64,000 bases of DNA from an uncultured Collinsella sp. (GTDB lineage Bacteria; Actinomycetota; Coriobacteriia; Coriobacteriales; Coriobacteriaceae), in assembly GCA_900556875.1 (NCBI GenBank), contig USQQ01000008.1, positions 7,693 to 71,692 on the forward strand. Direction: 5' to 3'. Below the pieces are notes generated by a model. It was not told where the DNA came from and ran no database searches. It worked only from the letters and a program-made list of their open reading frames with translations. Made by a program: the position numbers and the translations under genes. Of this stretch, positions 26,170 through 34,462 are shown piece by piece (within the stretch, counting starts at the first letter, position 1; the number at the start of each line of letters is the position of its first letter).

Positions 26170-26904
26170 ATGGAAACGACGAGCGGAAACCTTGCCTCCG
26201 CGCTCAAGATCGAGCCGGGCATTACCGCAATTATCGGCAGCGGTGGCAAGTCGACCTTGCTAAAGACGCTGGGTCTCGAGCTCATGCGCGCTGGCGGCCG
26301 CGTGCTCCTCTGCACCACCACGCACATGTTTCCCGTCGCCGGCGTGCCGTGGGACGGGTCAAACCGTCGCCTGGATGCCGCGCCTTGGAAGCCGGGTGCC
26401 GCGCATGTCCCCGGCTGCACCTGCAAGGTATGCGCTGGCATGAGCCGCGGAAGCATCTGCCAGGCGGGTGTTTTGGACCCGGAGACAGGCAAGCTCTCCG
26501 CCCCCGCCGAGCCGCTCGGCGAGCTGGCACGGCGCTTTAACTATGTGTTGGCCGAGGCAGATGGCAGCAAGCAACTCCCGCTCAAGGCGCATGCCGCCTG
26601 GGAGCCGGTAATTCCCGCCGCCACGGCAAACGTTGTCTGGGTCGTCGGCGCCTCGGGGCTGGGCAAGCCCGTCGCCGAGGTTGTCCACCGCCCCGAGCTC
26701 TTCTGCGAGCGCTGCGACTGCGAGCCTACCGACATCGCCACGCCCGAGCGCGTCGCCCAGGTGCTCAATGCCGAGATGCAGATGCTGAACCTAAACAATG
26801 CCCGTATCATGCTCAACCAAGTCGACACGCTTGCCGACTCAACGATAGCCGACCGCTTCCAGGCAGCCCTCGGCCGCCCCGTCGTCGCCACCAACCTCAA
26901 GTAG
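26170..26904 (+). CDS. yqeC: Putative selenium cofactor biosynthesis protein YqeC
   Basis: A 244-residue P-loop protein with Walker A GSGGKST at 23-29, CTTTHMFPV, a VLAEADGSKQLPLKAH block and WVVGASGLGKPV, all characteristic of YqeC. It also has Cys-rich CTCKVCAGM and CERCDCE segments. The family co-occurs with yqeB and selD and is thought to help make the labile selenium cofactor of molybdenum hydroxylases; the reaction is unproved. It is the only rightward gene in the left half of the locus. A 67-bp palindromic repeat follows 25 bases after the stop. Confidence 0.87.
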   Translation: METTSGNLASALKIEPGITAIIGSGGKSTLLKTLGLELMRAGGRVLLCTTTHMFPVAGVPWDGSNRRLDAAPWKPGAAHVPGCTCKVCAGMSRGSICQAGVLDPETGKLSAPAEPLGELARRFNYVLAEADGSKQLPLKAHAAWEPVIPAATANVVWVVGASGLGKPVAEVVHRPELFCERCDCEPTDIATPERVAQVLNAEMQMLNLNNARIMLNQVDTLADSTIADRFQAALGRPVVATNLK

Positions 26905-26929
26905 CTGGCGCTGCCCCAGCAGGCCTATA

Positions 26930-26996
26930 AGTTGCGGTGGAATAGTTCCTGAAACGGCCTATTTGGCGGCTAAACAGGAACTATTCCACCGCAACT
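26930..26996. repeat. 67-bp palindromic element (AGTTGCGGTG family), copy 2
   Basis: AGTTGCGGTGGAATAGTTCC, continued by TG, is matched by a perfect inverted copy ending in CCACCGCAACT (26975-26996), giving 22-bp arms with a 23-base centre. It lies between the convergent yqeC and dihydropyrimidinase genes and could fold as a bidirectional terminator. Confidence 0.85.
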
Positions 26997-27023
26997 GCGG
27001 AGGGAAATCCGGTGATCTTCCTG

Positions 27024-28391
27024 CTAGCGGGGCACGTAGCGACCGGGCTGGGCCCCGGTGGGCTCGCCGTCGCGCGCGGCCAGCACGCCGTTCACAAACA
27101 CGGCCTTGGCGCGGCCGTGCGCCTCAAAGCCCTCGAGCGGCGTGTAGTCCACGGCCTGATGCTGCGTCGCGGCGCTAATCGTCCAGCGCGCCTTGGGATC
27201 CCACACGCACACGTCGGCATCGGCGCCCTCGGCAAGACAGCCCTTGTGCGGATACATGCCAAAGACGCGCGCCGGGTTCTCGCTCATCAGGCGGCACAGA
27301 TCCTCGGGACCCAGCTGTCCCTCAAAGCTCGTAGCGATCGCGACGGGGCGATGCTCCACGCCGGGTCCGCCGTTGGGAATCGCGCGGAAGTCGTCGCGCC
27401 CGCGGTCCTTTTGCCCGTGCAGGTTAAAGCTACAGTGGTCGGTCGCAATCGTATCGATCTCGCCGGCCACAAGCGCCTCGCGCAGTGCCGCACGGTCGCC
27501 GGCATGGCGCAGCGGCGGACTCATCACGTACTTGGCGCCCGCAAAGCCGTCCTCGCCCTGCTCCAGATAGCAGGTGTCGTCGAGCATCAGATACTGAGGG
27601 CATGTCTCGACATAGATGTTCTTTTGCCCGCGCGCTTTGGCAGCGCGAATGGCCTCGAGCCCCAGCTTGGTCGAAAGGTGCACCACGTTGACCGGAGCGT
27701 CCCCGGCCAAGTGCGCCAGATACAGCAGGCGGCTCACGGCCTCGGCCTCACACACGTCCGGACGGCTGAGCGCATGGCCCTCGGGCCCGTGGATACCCTG
27801 CTCAAACACGCGCTTCTGCAGCGCGTTGACCAACGTGCCGTTCTCGCAATGCACGCACAGGATACCGCCCACGCGCTTGAGCTCCTCCAGCACCTCGAGC
27901 GTCTCGGCATCGTCCAGGCGCAGATGGTCGTAGGCAAAGTAGGTCTTAAACGACGACACGCCCGCCTCGCGCATGGCCGAAAGATCGGCGCGGTTGCGCT
28001 CATTCCACTCGGCAAGCGCCATATGGAAGGCATAGTTGGCGGTGCAGGTGCCGTCGGCGCGATGATGCCACTCGACCAAGGCATCGGGCATGGTCACGCC
28101 GCGATCGGCCGTCGCGTAGTCCACAATGGTCGTCGTGCCGCCGCAGGCAGCCGCGCGCGTGCCGGTCTCAAAGCTATCGGCTGTCCAATCCATGCCGGTC
28201 CAGCACTGCATGTGCGTGTGGCCGTCGATAAAGCCGGGAAACACCCAGCAGTCGGTGGCGTCCTCGACGGTATCGCCCTCGCCCGGCTCGATTGCCGCGG
28301 CAATCCGCACAATCTTGTCGCCCTCCATGGCAAGATCGGCGCGGCGAAGCCCCTGGGGCGTCACGAGTGCGCCGTTTTTGATGATGATCAT
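27024..28391 (-). CDS. hyuA: Dihydropyrimidinase/hydantoinase-type amidohydrolase (HyuA/YgeZ-like)
   Basis: A 455-residue cyclic amidohydrolase that opens hydantoin or dihydropyrimidine-like rings. The dinuclear metal site is intact: HTHMQ at 58-62, the carboxylated lysine K149 in SSFKTYFAYD, then CVHCENG, VVHLST and the TDHCSF aspartate. Length is typical of the D-hydantoinase/dihydropyrimidinase family. In purine-degrading bacteria this gene accompanies ygeW, ygeX, ygeY, ssnA and ygfK, so a purine ring-opening step is likely (inference). The ATG follows AAGGAG. It is 9 bases downstream of mocA in one operon. Confidence 0.9.
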   Translation of the reverse strand: MIIIKNGALVTPQGLRRADLAMEGDKIVRIAAAIEPGEGDTVEDATDCWVFPGFIDGHTHMQCWTGMDWTADSFETGTRAAACGGTTTIVDYATADRGVTMPDALVEWHHRADGTCTANYAFHMALAEWNERNRADLSAMREAGVSSFKTYFAYDHLRLDDAETLEVLEELKRVGGILCVHCENGTLVNALQKRVFEQGIHGPEGHALSRPDVCEAEAVSRLLYLAHLAGDAPVNVVHLSTKLGLEAIRAAKARGQKNIYVETCPQYLMLDDTCYLEQGEDGFAGAKYVMSPPLRHAGDRAALREALVAGEIDTIATDHCSFNLHGQKDRGRDDFRAIPNGGPGVEHRPVAIATSFEGQLGPEDLCRLMSENPARVFGMYPHKGCLAEGADADVCVWDPKARWTISAATQHQAVDYTPLEGFEAHGRAKAVFVNGVLAARDGEPTGAQPGRYVPR

Positions 28392-28400
28392 AATTGCTCC

Positions 28401-29015
28401 TTATTGATTGATGCAGTTGGCCACGCGATCAAAATACGAGCAGGCGGCGATATGCTCCGTTATGCGTCGCTGTCCCTTGACGGTATCGACGTCCCACAGC
28501 TCGTAGGCACGCGCCTCGACCAGCACCACGTCGGTACGGTCCTTGAGGATCGAACCGCCGCCGTCCTTACCCTCAAGACACATAAGTGCATCGAACAGTT
28601 CCGCCGGAAAGAGCACCGGGCTCGAAGGCTCACCGTTGCACGCAAGACGCACCGGATGCTTGCGGCCACGCTCGTCAAATGCACGAACCATAGCCTCAAA
28701 AGAATCCGAACTCACGAGAGGCTGGTCGCCCGGCAAAAAGAGGCAACCTTTCCAGTTGCGTTCGACTCCCCACGAAAGGCCCGCACGGACGCTTTCGCTG
28801 CGCAGCTCGCCATCGTGCAGCACGCACGGGCAATGCTTGTCATCACAAATCTGAGCGACCTCGGGCCAACGCGTCGAAACCACAACGTCAAAGCCCCGGG
28901 GAACCGAATCAATGGTCCGGGCAATCAGCGGCTCGCCATAGATATCGGCGAGCATCTTGTTAGAGCCAAATCGCTTGCCCTCGCCCGAAGCCATAATGAC
29001 GCAACCAAGTTTCAT
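28401..29015 (-). CDS. mocA: Molybdenum cofactor cytidylyltransferase-like nucleotidyltransferase (MocA/YgfJ)
   Basis: A 204-residue GT-A-fold nucleotidyltransferase with the N-terminal MASGEGKRFGSNKML loop (NTP binding), LFLPGDQPLVSS (metal-binding Asp) and GGGSILKD. MocA makes molybdopterin cytosine dinucleotide for hydroxylases of the XdhD class. The chosen ATG follows GGGGAGGT; a longer start adds 17 non-conserved residues. It lies directly upstream of the dihydropyrimidinase gene, and a terminator separates it from ygeW. The assignment to MCD synthesis rather than another NTP transfer rests on genomic context. Confidence 0.82.
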   Translation of the reverse strand: MKLGCVIMASGEGKRFGSNKMLADIYGEPLIARTIDSVPRGFDVVVSTRWPEVAQICDDKHCPCVLHDGELRSESVRAGLSWGVERNWKGCLFLPGDQPLVSSDSFEAMVRAFDERGRKHPVRLACNGEPSSPVLFPAELFDALMCLEGKDGGGSILKDRTDVVLVEARAYELWDVDTVKGQRRITEHIAACSYFDRVANCINQ

Positions 29016-29103
29016 GGCGATACCTCCCCTGAAACCATCGTACCCATAACTCGCGTCGCGGGGCATCTACATCGAAAGCGCTTATCCCGCACGCCCACGA
29101 TGC

Positions 29104-29140
29104 AAAAAGGGGCACCCCGCCGGTTGGCAGAGCGCCCCCT
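29104..29140 (-). terminator. Intrinsic terminator after ygeW
   Basis: Read leftward, AGGGGGCGC and GGTGCCCCT form a mostly paired 9-bp stem around a 17-base loop, followed by TTTTT. It lies 26 bases downstream of the ygeW stop. Confidence 0.7.
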
Positions 29141-29165
29141 TTACATGGCTTACCTCAACCCAGCT

Positions 29166-30368
29166 TTAGGCCTGGAACCAACGGGCGGTGTTGCGCTCGT
29201 CGAGGGCCTTGAGGGTAGCGGCGGGATCGGCAACCTTCTGCAGGAACATCATGGCTGCGATGGCGTACGGCTTGTAGCTGGCCTCCTTGTACATGCCCAC
29301 GCGGTGCATGTCGAAGACGTCGGCGTTGACCTCGCCGTGCTCGCAAGAGACACCGGAGATGTCGGCGGGCAGCGGATGCATAAAGATGGTGTCCTGGCCG
29401 TTGGCGGTCTTCTCCATGAGCTCGGTCGTGGAGCACCAATCCTGATGCGTGGCGTTCTGAGCGAGCAGCTCCTTCTCGAGTGCAGCGATGCCGGCGTCGT
29501 CGCCCTCGGCGTACAGGTTGGTGCGCTTCTCCATGGCGGCAAACGGAGCCCAGCTCTTCGGGATCACGATGTCGGCGCCCTCGAAGGCCTCGGCCATGGT
29601 GTTGACCTGCTTAAAGGTGGTGCCGGACTCGGCGGCATAACCCTTGGCGCGCTCGACGACCTCGGGCATGAGGTCGTAGCCCTCGGGGTGGGCCAAGGTG
29701 ACGTCCATGCCAAAACGGGGCAGCAGGCTGATCAGCGACTGCGGGCAGGACAGCGGCTTGCCGTAAGAGGGCGAGTAGGCCCAGGTGACGGCAACCTTCT
29801 TGCCCTTGAGGTTCTCAAGACCGCCAAACTCGTTGATGAGGTAGAGCATGTCGGCAGAGGACTGCGTGGGGTGATCGGAGTCGGACTGCAGGGAGATGAG
29901 CGTGGGACGGTGATCCAGAACGCCGTCCTCGTAGGCCTGCTGGACAGACTCGGAGACCTCGGCCATGTAGGCGTCGCCCTTGCCGATGTACATGTCGTCA
30001 CGGATGCCGATGACGTCGGCCATGAAGGAGATCATGGTAGCGGTCTCGCGGACGGTCTCGCCGTGAGCGATCTGGGACTTCTTCTCGTCCAGGTCCTGCA
30101 GCTCAAGACCGAGCAGGTTGGCTGCCTTAGAGAAGGAGAAGCGCGTACGGGTGGAGTTGTCACGGAACAGGGAGACGGCCAGACCCGAATCGAAGATCTT
30201 GGACGAAACGTTGTTCTCGCGCAGCTCGCGCAGGGCGTCGGCGACGATGTAGAGCGCCTTGAGCTCATCGGTGGTCTTATCCCAGGTGTGCAGGAAGTCG
30301 CTGCCGTACATGCCCTTAAAATCGAGGCCGTTCAGCTGCTCGACGAGCTCGGTAAACTTGGCGTCCAT
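29166..30368 (-). CDS. ygeW: Carbamoyltransferase homologue YgeW
   Basis: A 400-residue member of the aspartate/ornithine carbamoyltransferase superfamily. The carbamoyl-phosphate loop SLFRDNSTRTRF (STRTR at 72-76), HPTQSSAD (166-173) and HPLPADI near the C terminus are intact. Length matches E. coli YgeW (about 396), whose amino substrate was long unknown. In the gut purine-degradation cluster it acts with YgeX and YgeY. The start at MDAKFTEL is preceded by AAAGGAT; the longer reading upstream is not protein-like. It is separated from ygeY by 200 bases containing a GCCGGGGACA/TGTCCCCGGC hairpin. Confidence 0.92.
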   Translation of the reverse strand: MDAKFTELVEQLNGLDFKGMYGSDFLHTWDKTTDELKALYIVADALRELRENNVSSKIFDSGLAVSLFRDNSTRTRFSFSKAANLLGLELQDLDEKKSQIAHGETVRETATMISFMADVIGIRDDMYIGKGDAYMAEVSESVQQAYEDGVLDHRPTLISLQSDSDHPTQSSADMLYLINEFGGLENLKGKKVAVTWAYSPSYGKPLSCPQSLISLLPRFGMDVTLAHPEGYDLMPEVVERAKGYAAESGTTFKQVNTMAEAFEGADIVIPKSWAPFAAMEKRTNLYAEGDDAGIAALEKELLAQNATHQDWCSTTELMEKTANGQDTIFMHPLPADISGVSCEHGEVNADVFDMHRVGMYKEASYKPYAIAAMMFLQKVADPAATLKALDERNTARWFQA

Positions 30369-30522
30369 GTAAATATCCTTTCCAAAGATGAAACGATTGC
30401 AATGAGTAGATGTGCTCCGGCATGCGCGTGTGGCTAGAACATGCAGAGCACTATGACGAGGACCCGCTACCGTTGAGGAAGCATGGGAGATAACGACCGC
30501 GGGCCCCAAGTCAACAGGGGGT

Positions 30523-30547
30523 GCCGGGGACACGAGCTGTCCCCGGC
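30523..30547. repeat. GGGGACA hairpin between ygeY and ygeW
   Basis: GCCGGGGACA (30523-30532) and TGTCCCCGGC (30538-30547, counted with one wobble in the loop edge) form a short palindrome with a CGAGC loop. It has no T tract. It resembles the GGGGACAG part of the repeat at 2514-2615 and is probably a member of the same dispersed family. Confidence 0.55.
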
Positions 30548-30569
30548 TCAACAAGATCGAGGAATGGGA

Positions 30570-31955
30570 CTAATCGATCTTGTTGTTGGTCAGACCGGCG
30601 CGGAACACGGTGGCGTCGCCATCGGCCTGGCTCGGATCGTAGAGGTTCAGGGCAGCCACATACATGGCGGCAGCGGTGACCAGGTCGTCCTTGTAGGTGA
30701 CCTCGTTGGGAGCGTGAGCCTGAGACTCGGCACCCGGGCCGAAGCCGACGCAGGGGATGCCATAGCGGCCCTGGATGGAAACGCAGTTCGTGGAGAAGGT
30801 CCACTTGTCGCACAGCGGGCGACCGGTGCGCTTGTCCATGCTGGGCTCGCAGCCGATGCGCTCGTCACCGAACATGGCCTTGTGGGCGTCGACGAGGGCC
30901 TTGACGTGCGGAGCGGTCTCCTTGTTGATCCACGTGGGGAAGTAAGCCTCGGTCTCGTAGACCTCGCCGGTCCAGGACGGACGATCGTACATGTACATGG
31001 AGACCTTCACGTCGTCGCCGTACTTCTTGGCGGCCGGCAGGTTACGGATCTCGTCCAGGCAGGACTCCCAGGTCTCACCGGCGGTCATGCGACGGTCGAT
31101 GGAGATGGCGCAGGAGTCAGCGACAGCGCAGCGGCTGGGGCTGGTGTAGAAGATCTGGCTGACGGTGCAGGTGCCGCGGCCCAGGAAGCGGGCGTCCTCG
31201 AAGTGCTCGGGGTTGTACTTGGGGTCGAGCATCTTGACGAGGCCCTTGATGTCGGTCGACTCGTCACAGCCGTTGTTGTTGAGGGCGCGGACGTCGGCGA
31301 TGATGTCGGCCATCTTGTAGATGGCGTTGTCGCCGCGGTCGGGAGCGGAGCCGTGGCAGGAGGTGCCGTGAACGTCGACGCGGATCTCCATGCGGCCGCG
31401 GTGACCACGATAGATGCCGCCGTCGGTGGGCTCGGTGGAAATGACGAACTCGGGCTTAATGCCGTCCTTGTTGTAGATGTACTGCCAGCACATGCCGTCG
31501 CAGTCCTCTTCCTGGACGGTGCCGACGACCATGATCTTGTAGCCCTCGGGGATGAGGCCCATGTCCTTCATCATCTTGGCAGCGTAGGTAGCAGAAGCCA
31601 TGCCACCCTCCTGGTCGGAGCCGCCGCGGCCGTAGATGATCTCGTCGGTCTCGTAGCCCTCATAGGGATCGGCGTCCCAGTTCTCGATGTTGCCGATACC
31701 GACGGTGTCGATGTGGGAGTCGATGGCGATGATCTTGTCGCCCTCGCCCATAAAGCCCATAACGTTGCCCAGGCCGTCGACCTTGACCTCGTCATAGCCA
31801 AGGCTCTCCATCTCGGCCTTGATGCAAGCGACAACCTCGCCCTCCTCGCAGGACTCAGAGGGGTGGCTAATCATTGCGCGAAGAAAACGCGTCATATCAG
31901 CACGATGAGACTCAGCCGCAGCCTTAATGGCATCAAAATCGAGTTCTTTAGTCAT
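30570..31955 (-). CDS. ygeY: M20-family selenium-metabolism-linked hydrolase YgeY
   Basis: A 461-residue M20 metallohydrolase. Zinc ligands and catalytic residues are in place: AIDSHIDTVGIG (His81, Asp83), GRGGSDQEGG (Asp114), VQEEDCDG (Glu149/Glu150) and a late QAHAPNE histidine. A lid dimerisation domain occupies the middle. YgeY family proteins occur with YgeX and YgeW in purine degradation and in organisms with selenium-dependent hydroxylases. The ATG follows AAAGG at 10 bases; an upstream TTG is the alternative. It is downstream of ygeX on the same strand, with a large palindromic element between them. Confidence 0.9.
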   Translation of the reverse strand: MTKELDFDAIKAAAESHRADMTRFLRAMISHPSESCEEGEVVACIKAEMESLGYDEVKVDGLGNVMGFMGEGDKIIAIDSHIDTVGIGNIENWDADPYEGYETDEIIYGRGGSDQEGGMASATYAAKMMKDMGLIPEGYKIMVVGTVQEEDCDGMCWQYIYNKDGIKPEFVISTEPTDGGIYRGHRGRMEIRVDVHGTSCHGSAPDRGDNAIYKMADIIADVRALNNNGCDESTDIKGLVKMLDPKYNPEHFEDARFLGRGTCTVSQIFYTSPSRCAVADSCAISIDRRMTAGETWESCLDEIRNLPAAKKYGDDVKVSMYMYDRPSWTGEVYETEAYFPTWINKETAPHVKALVDAHKAMFGDERIGCEPSMDKRTGRPLCDKWTFSTNCVSIQGRYGIPCVGFGPGAESQAHAPNEVTYKDDLVTAAAMYVAALNLYDPSQADGDATVFRAGLTNNKID

Positions 31956-32059
31956 AACAGTCAACCTTTCTACAAGGGTTTACCTACAGGTAGATATCTC
32001 AGATAGATCACTTGTGCCAAGCAGCGTGAGGTCGAGCACCCGGCAAGCAAGTAAACGTA

Positions 32060-32177
32060 GGAGGCGGACGGAGGACTTTGCTCCGTCGCGAGTTCCGCAC
32101 GAGCCGGAGAGCACTTAATGTGCTCTCCGTGCGAGCAGGACTGTCCGAGCAGGGAGTAAAGTCCTCCGGCTGCCTCC
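32060..32177. repeat. 118-bp palindromic element between ygeX and ygeY
   Basis: Terminal arms of 20 bp (32060-32079 and 32158-32177) are inverted copies with 18 of 20 matches; the perfect part is CGGAGGACTTT against AAAGTCCTCCG. Inside lies a perfect 10-bp hairpin, CGGAGAGCAC/GTGCTCTCCG (32105-32129) with a TTAAT loop. It has no coding potential. It could be a dispersed repeat or a structured RNA affecting expression of ygeY relative to ygeX. Confidence 0.75.
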
Positions 32178-32193
32178 GGACAGGTCAGACCCG

Positions 32194-33408
32194 CTAGCAA
32201 GTCGGGTACTCGCCCTCCCAGACGATGCGACGGTACTGATCCGGATCGGTGTCGCCCTCGGTGGAGAAGCAGAGCACGGAGCTCGTCTTGTCCAGGCCGA
32301 TGAGCTCCTTGAGCTCGGCGTACTCGGGATCGAGCATAAGGGTCTCGACCAGACCGGTGGTCACGGCGCCGGACTCGCCGGAGATAACGCGCGGGTCGCC
32401 CTTCTCGGGAGCGCCCAGGGTGCGCATGCCGCGAGCGGTGACCCAGTCGGGGCAGGACACGAAGGCGGTGGTGTGGTTGCGCAGGATATCCCAACCCAGA
32501 ATGTTGGGCTCGCCGCAGCACAGACCGGCCATGATGGAGGGCATGTCGCCGTCCACGATGCGCGGGTCGCCGTCGCCGGCGGCAGCGCCCTTGTACAGGC
32601 AGGCGGCCGGTGCGCACTCGACCACGACGAAGGTGGGCGGGTTATCGGGATACAGGTTGGTGAAGTAGCCCACCACGGCGCCGGCGAGCGAGCCTACGCC
32701 AGCCTGGACAAAGACGTGCGTCGGGCGGTTGATGGCCATCTCGCGCAGCTGCTCGGCAGCCTCGGAAGCCATGGTGCCGTAGCCCTCCATGATCCAGGAC
32801 GGGATCTTCTCGTAGCCCTCCCAGGCGGTGTCCTGAACGATGACGCCGCGCTCGCAGGCGTCGGCCTCGGCGGCGGCCATGCGCACGCACTCGTCGTAGT
32901 TGACCTCTTCGATGGTCACCGTGGCGCCCTCGGCGGCAATGTTATCGAAGCGGGGCTTGGTGGAACCCTTGGGCATGTGCACGACGGCCTTCTGGCCCAG
33001 CTTGTTGGCAGCCCATGCCACGCCGCGGCCATGGTTGCCGTCGGTGGCGGTAAAGAAGGTAGCCTGGCCAAAGTCCTCGGCCAGCTGATCGGAGGTCAGG
33101 TAATCGAAGGTGCAGTCGGCAACGTCCTTGCCGGTCTCGTCGGCAATGTAGTTGGCCATGGCAAACGATCCGCCCAGGACCTTAAAGGCGTTGAGGCCAA
33201 AGCGGTAGCTCTCGTCCTTAACGCACAGGTTGGACAGGCCCAGGCGCGCAGCCTGACCGTCCAGGCGGGCAAGCGGAGTGACGGTATATTGAGGGAACGA
33301 CTGGTGGAAGGCGCGGGCCTTCTTCACGTGGTCGAGGCTCATGATTCCCAAGTGCTTATCATCGCTCTTGGGCATCGTGTTGCCCGCCCACTGGATCTTA
33401 TCGGCCAT
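32194..33408 (-). CDS. ygeX: 2,3-Diaminopropionate ammonia-lyase YgeX
   Basis: PLP enzyme that splits 2,3-diaminopropionate into pyruvate and two ammonia, a carbon-recovery step in the purine/urate pathway. The 404-residue protein has the PLP lysine in RFGLNAFKVLGG (K76), TATDGNHGRGVAW, a glycine-rich QAGVGSLAGAVVGYF phosphate loop and the late ISGESGAVTTGL block. Length equals the E. coli enzyme. The ATG follows AAGGAG. It is the first gene of the leftward ygeX-ygeY-ygeW run and faces the YheO-type regulator across 277 bases carrying two perfect dyads. Confidence 0.93.
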   Translation of the reverse strand: MADKIQWAGNTMPKSDDKHLGIMSLDHVKKARAFHQSFPQYTVTPLARLDGQAARLGLSNLCVKDESYRFGLNAFKVLGGSFAMANYIADETGKDVADCTFDYLTSDQLAEDFGQATFFTATDGNHGRGVAWAANKLGQKAVVHMPKGSTKPRFDNIAAEGATVTIEEVNYDECVRMAAAEADACERGVIVQDTAWEGYEKIPSWIMEGYGTMASEAAEQLREMAINRPTHVFVQAGVGSLAGAVVGYFTNLYPDNPPTFVVVECAPAACLYKGAAAGDGDPRIVDGDMPSIMAGLCCGEPNILGWDILRNHTTAFVSCPDWVTARGMRTLGAPEKGDPRVISGESGAVTTGLVETLMLDPEYAELKELIGLDKTSSVLCFSTEGDTDPDQYRRIVWEGEYPTC

Positions 33409-33500
33409 ACGGTGAACTCCTTAAGTCCTCTCTTGCCGGCCCCCGCATACGCGTTTCAGCCCGATCCCATTCACACGGCTGAACTTTTATGTGGATGCCA

Positions 33501-33566
33501 AACAAAAAGTTTGTTAGCACTGTTCTATCACACTTTTTGATTGGAAAACCTAACAAATTGTTTGTT
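33501..33566. promoter_or_regulatory. Paired dyads AACAAA-N3-TTTGTT between ygeX and its regulator
   Basis: Two perfect inverted repeats, AACAAA-AAG-TTTGTT (33501-33515) and AACAAA-TTG-TTTGTT (33552-33566), lie 51 bases apart, close to five helical turns. They are in the divergent promoter region of ygeX (leftward) and the YheO-type regulator (rightward). Their symmetry and spacing fit a dimeric or tetrameric regulator, most simply the adjacent one. Confidence 0.65.
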
Positions 33567-33685
33567 GCCGTAATCGGTACCTTTTCGCCGCCGAACGGTC
33601 ACATAACACAGCGACGCTTTCGTTATTTGCGAACAAGTGGGGTTTATGGCACAGTGAGCCCAAACTAATTTTTAGGAAGGCACCC

Positions 33686-34339
33686 ATGACCCCCGCACAG
33701 ATTGAGTTCTACAAGCGCCTTGCACACGGCCTGGCGCTCCAATTTGGCCCCAACTGCGAAGTCGTCGTCCACGACCTGGAGACCGAGGACGTGGACCGCT
33801 CCATCGTAGTGATCGAAAACGGCCACGTCAGCGGGCGCAAACTGGGTGACGGCCCCAGCCATATTGTGCTTGAATCCATGCACGAGGGCACCGCCGACGT
33901 GCACGACCGCGAGCCGTACCTCACCAAAACCGCCGATGGCAAGCTGCTCAAGTCCTCGACCATCTTTATCCGCAACGATGAGGGCAAGCCCGTCGGCATT
34001 TTGGGCATCAACTTTGACATTACGCTTATGAAGGCTTTTGAGCGTTCGCTCGACGCCTTTACCGGCACCGGCGGCACGGGCTACACCGAGCCCGAGCCCA
34101 TTACCAAGAACATCGGCGACCTGCTCGAGGACCTGCTGCACGAGTGCGAACAGTTTGTGGGCAAGCCCGCGGCACTCATGACCAAAGACGAGCGCATTCG
34201 TGCCATTGGCTACCTCGACCGTCGCGGCGCCTTCCTCATTTCCAAGTCGAGCGAACGCGCCTGCGAGTTCTTTGGCATCTCCAAGTACAGCTTCTATAGC
34301 TACCTCAATGAGGCCAAGGCGGCGGCCGACGACAAGTAG
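33686..34339 (+). CDS. YheO/DauR-type PAS-domain transcriptional regulator
   Basis: A 217-residue regulator. Residues about 10-115 form the YheO-like PAS domain (FGPNCEVVVHDLE, IENGHVSGRKLGDGPSH, LKSSTIFIRNDEGKPVGILGIN region). The C-terminal 60 residues hold a helix-turn-helix (IRAIGYLDRRGAFLISKSSE followed by FGISKYSFYSYLNEA). YheO-family members such as DauR control amino acid or purine catabolism genes. It is transcribed divergently from ygeX, so control of the ygeX-ygeY-ygeW genes is likely. A related regulator at 63215-63871 bounds the other end of the locus. The start follows AGGAAGG. Confidence 0.88.
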   Translation: MTPAQIEFYKRLAHGLALQFGPNCEVVVHDLETEDVDRSIVVIENGHVSGRKLGDGPSHIVLESMHEGTADVHDREPYLTKTADGKLLKSSTIFIRNDEGKPVGILGINFDITLMKAFERSLDAFTGTGGTGYTEPEPITKNIGDLLEDLLHECEQFVGKPAALMTKDERIRAIGYLDRRGAFLISKSSERACEFFGISKYSFYSYLNEAKAAADDK

Positions 34340-34462
34340 GCACTCGCCTAGATTGCCCCTCCCCTTTTGGGCGCGAGTTCTGGAAAGCTCGAATCCAAGA
34401 CCGAGCCGCTTGGGAAGTTCCATATAATCGATGTCATTAGTATTTCGAAAGGGTGGAACAGA

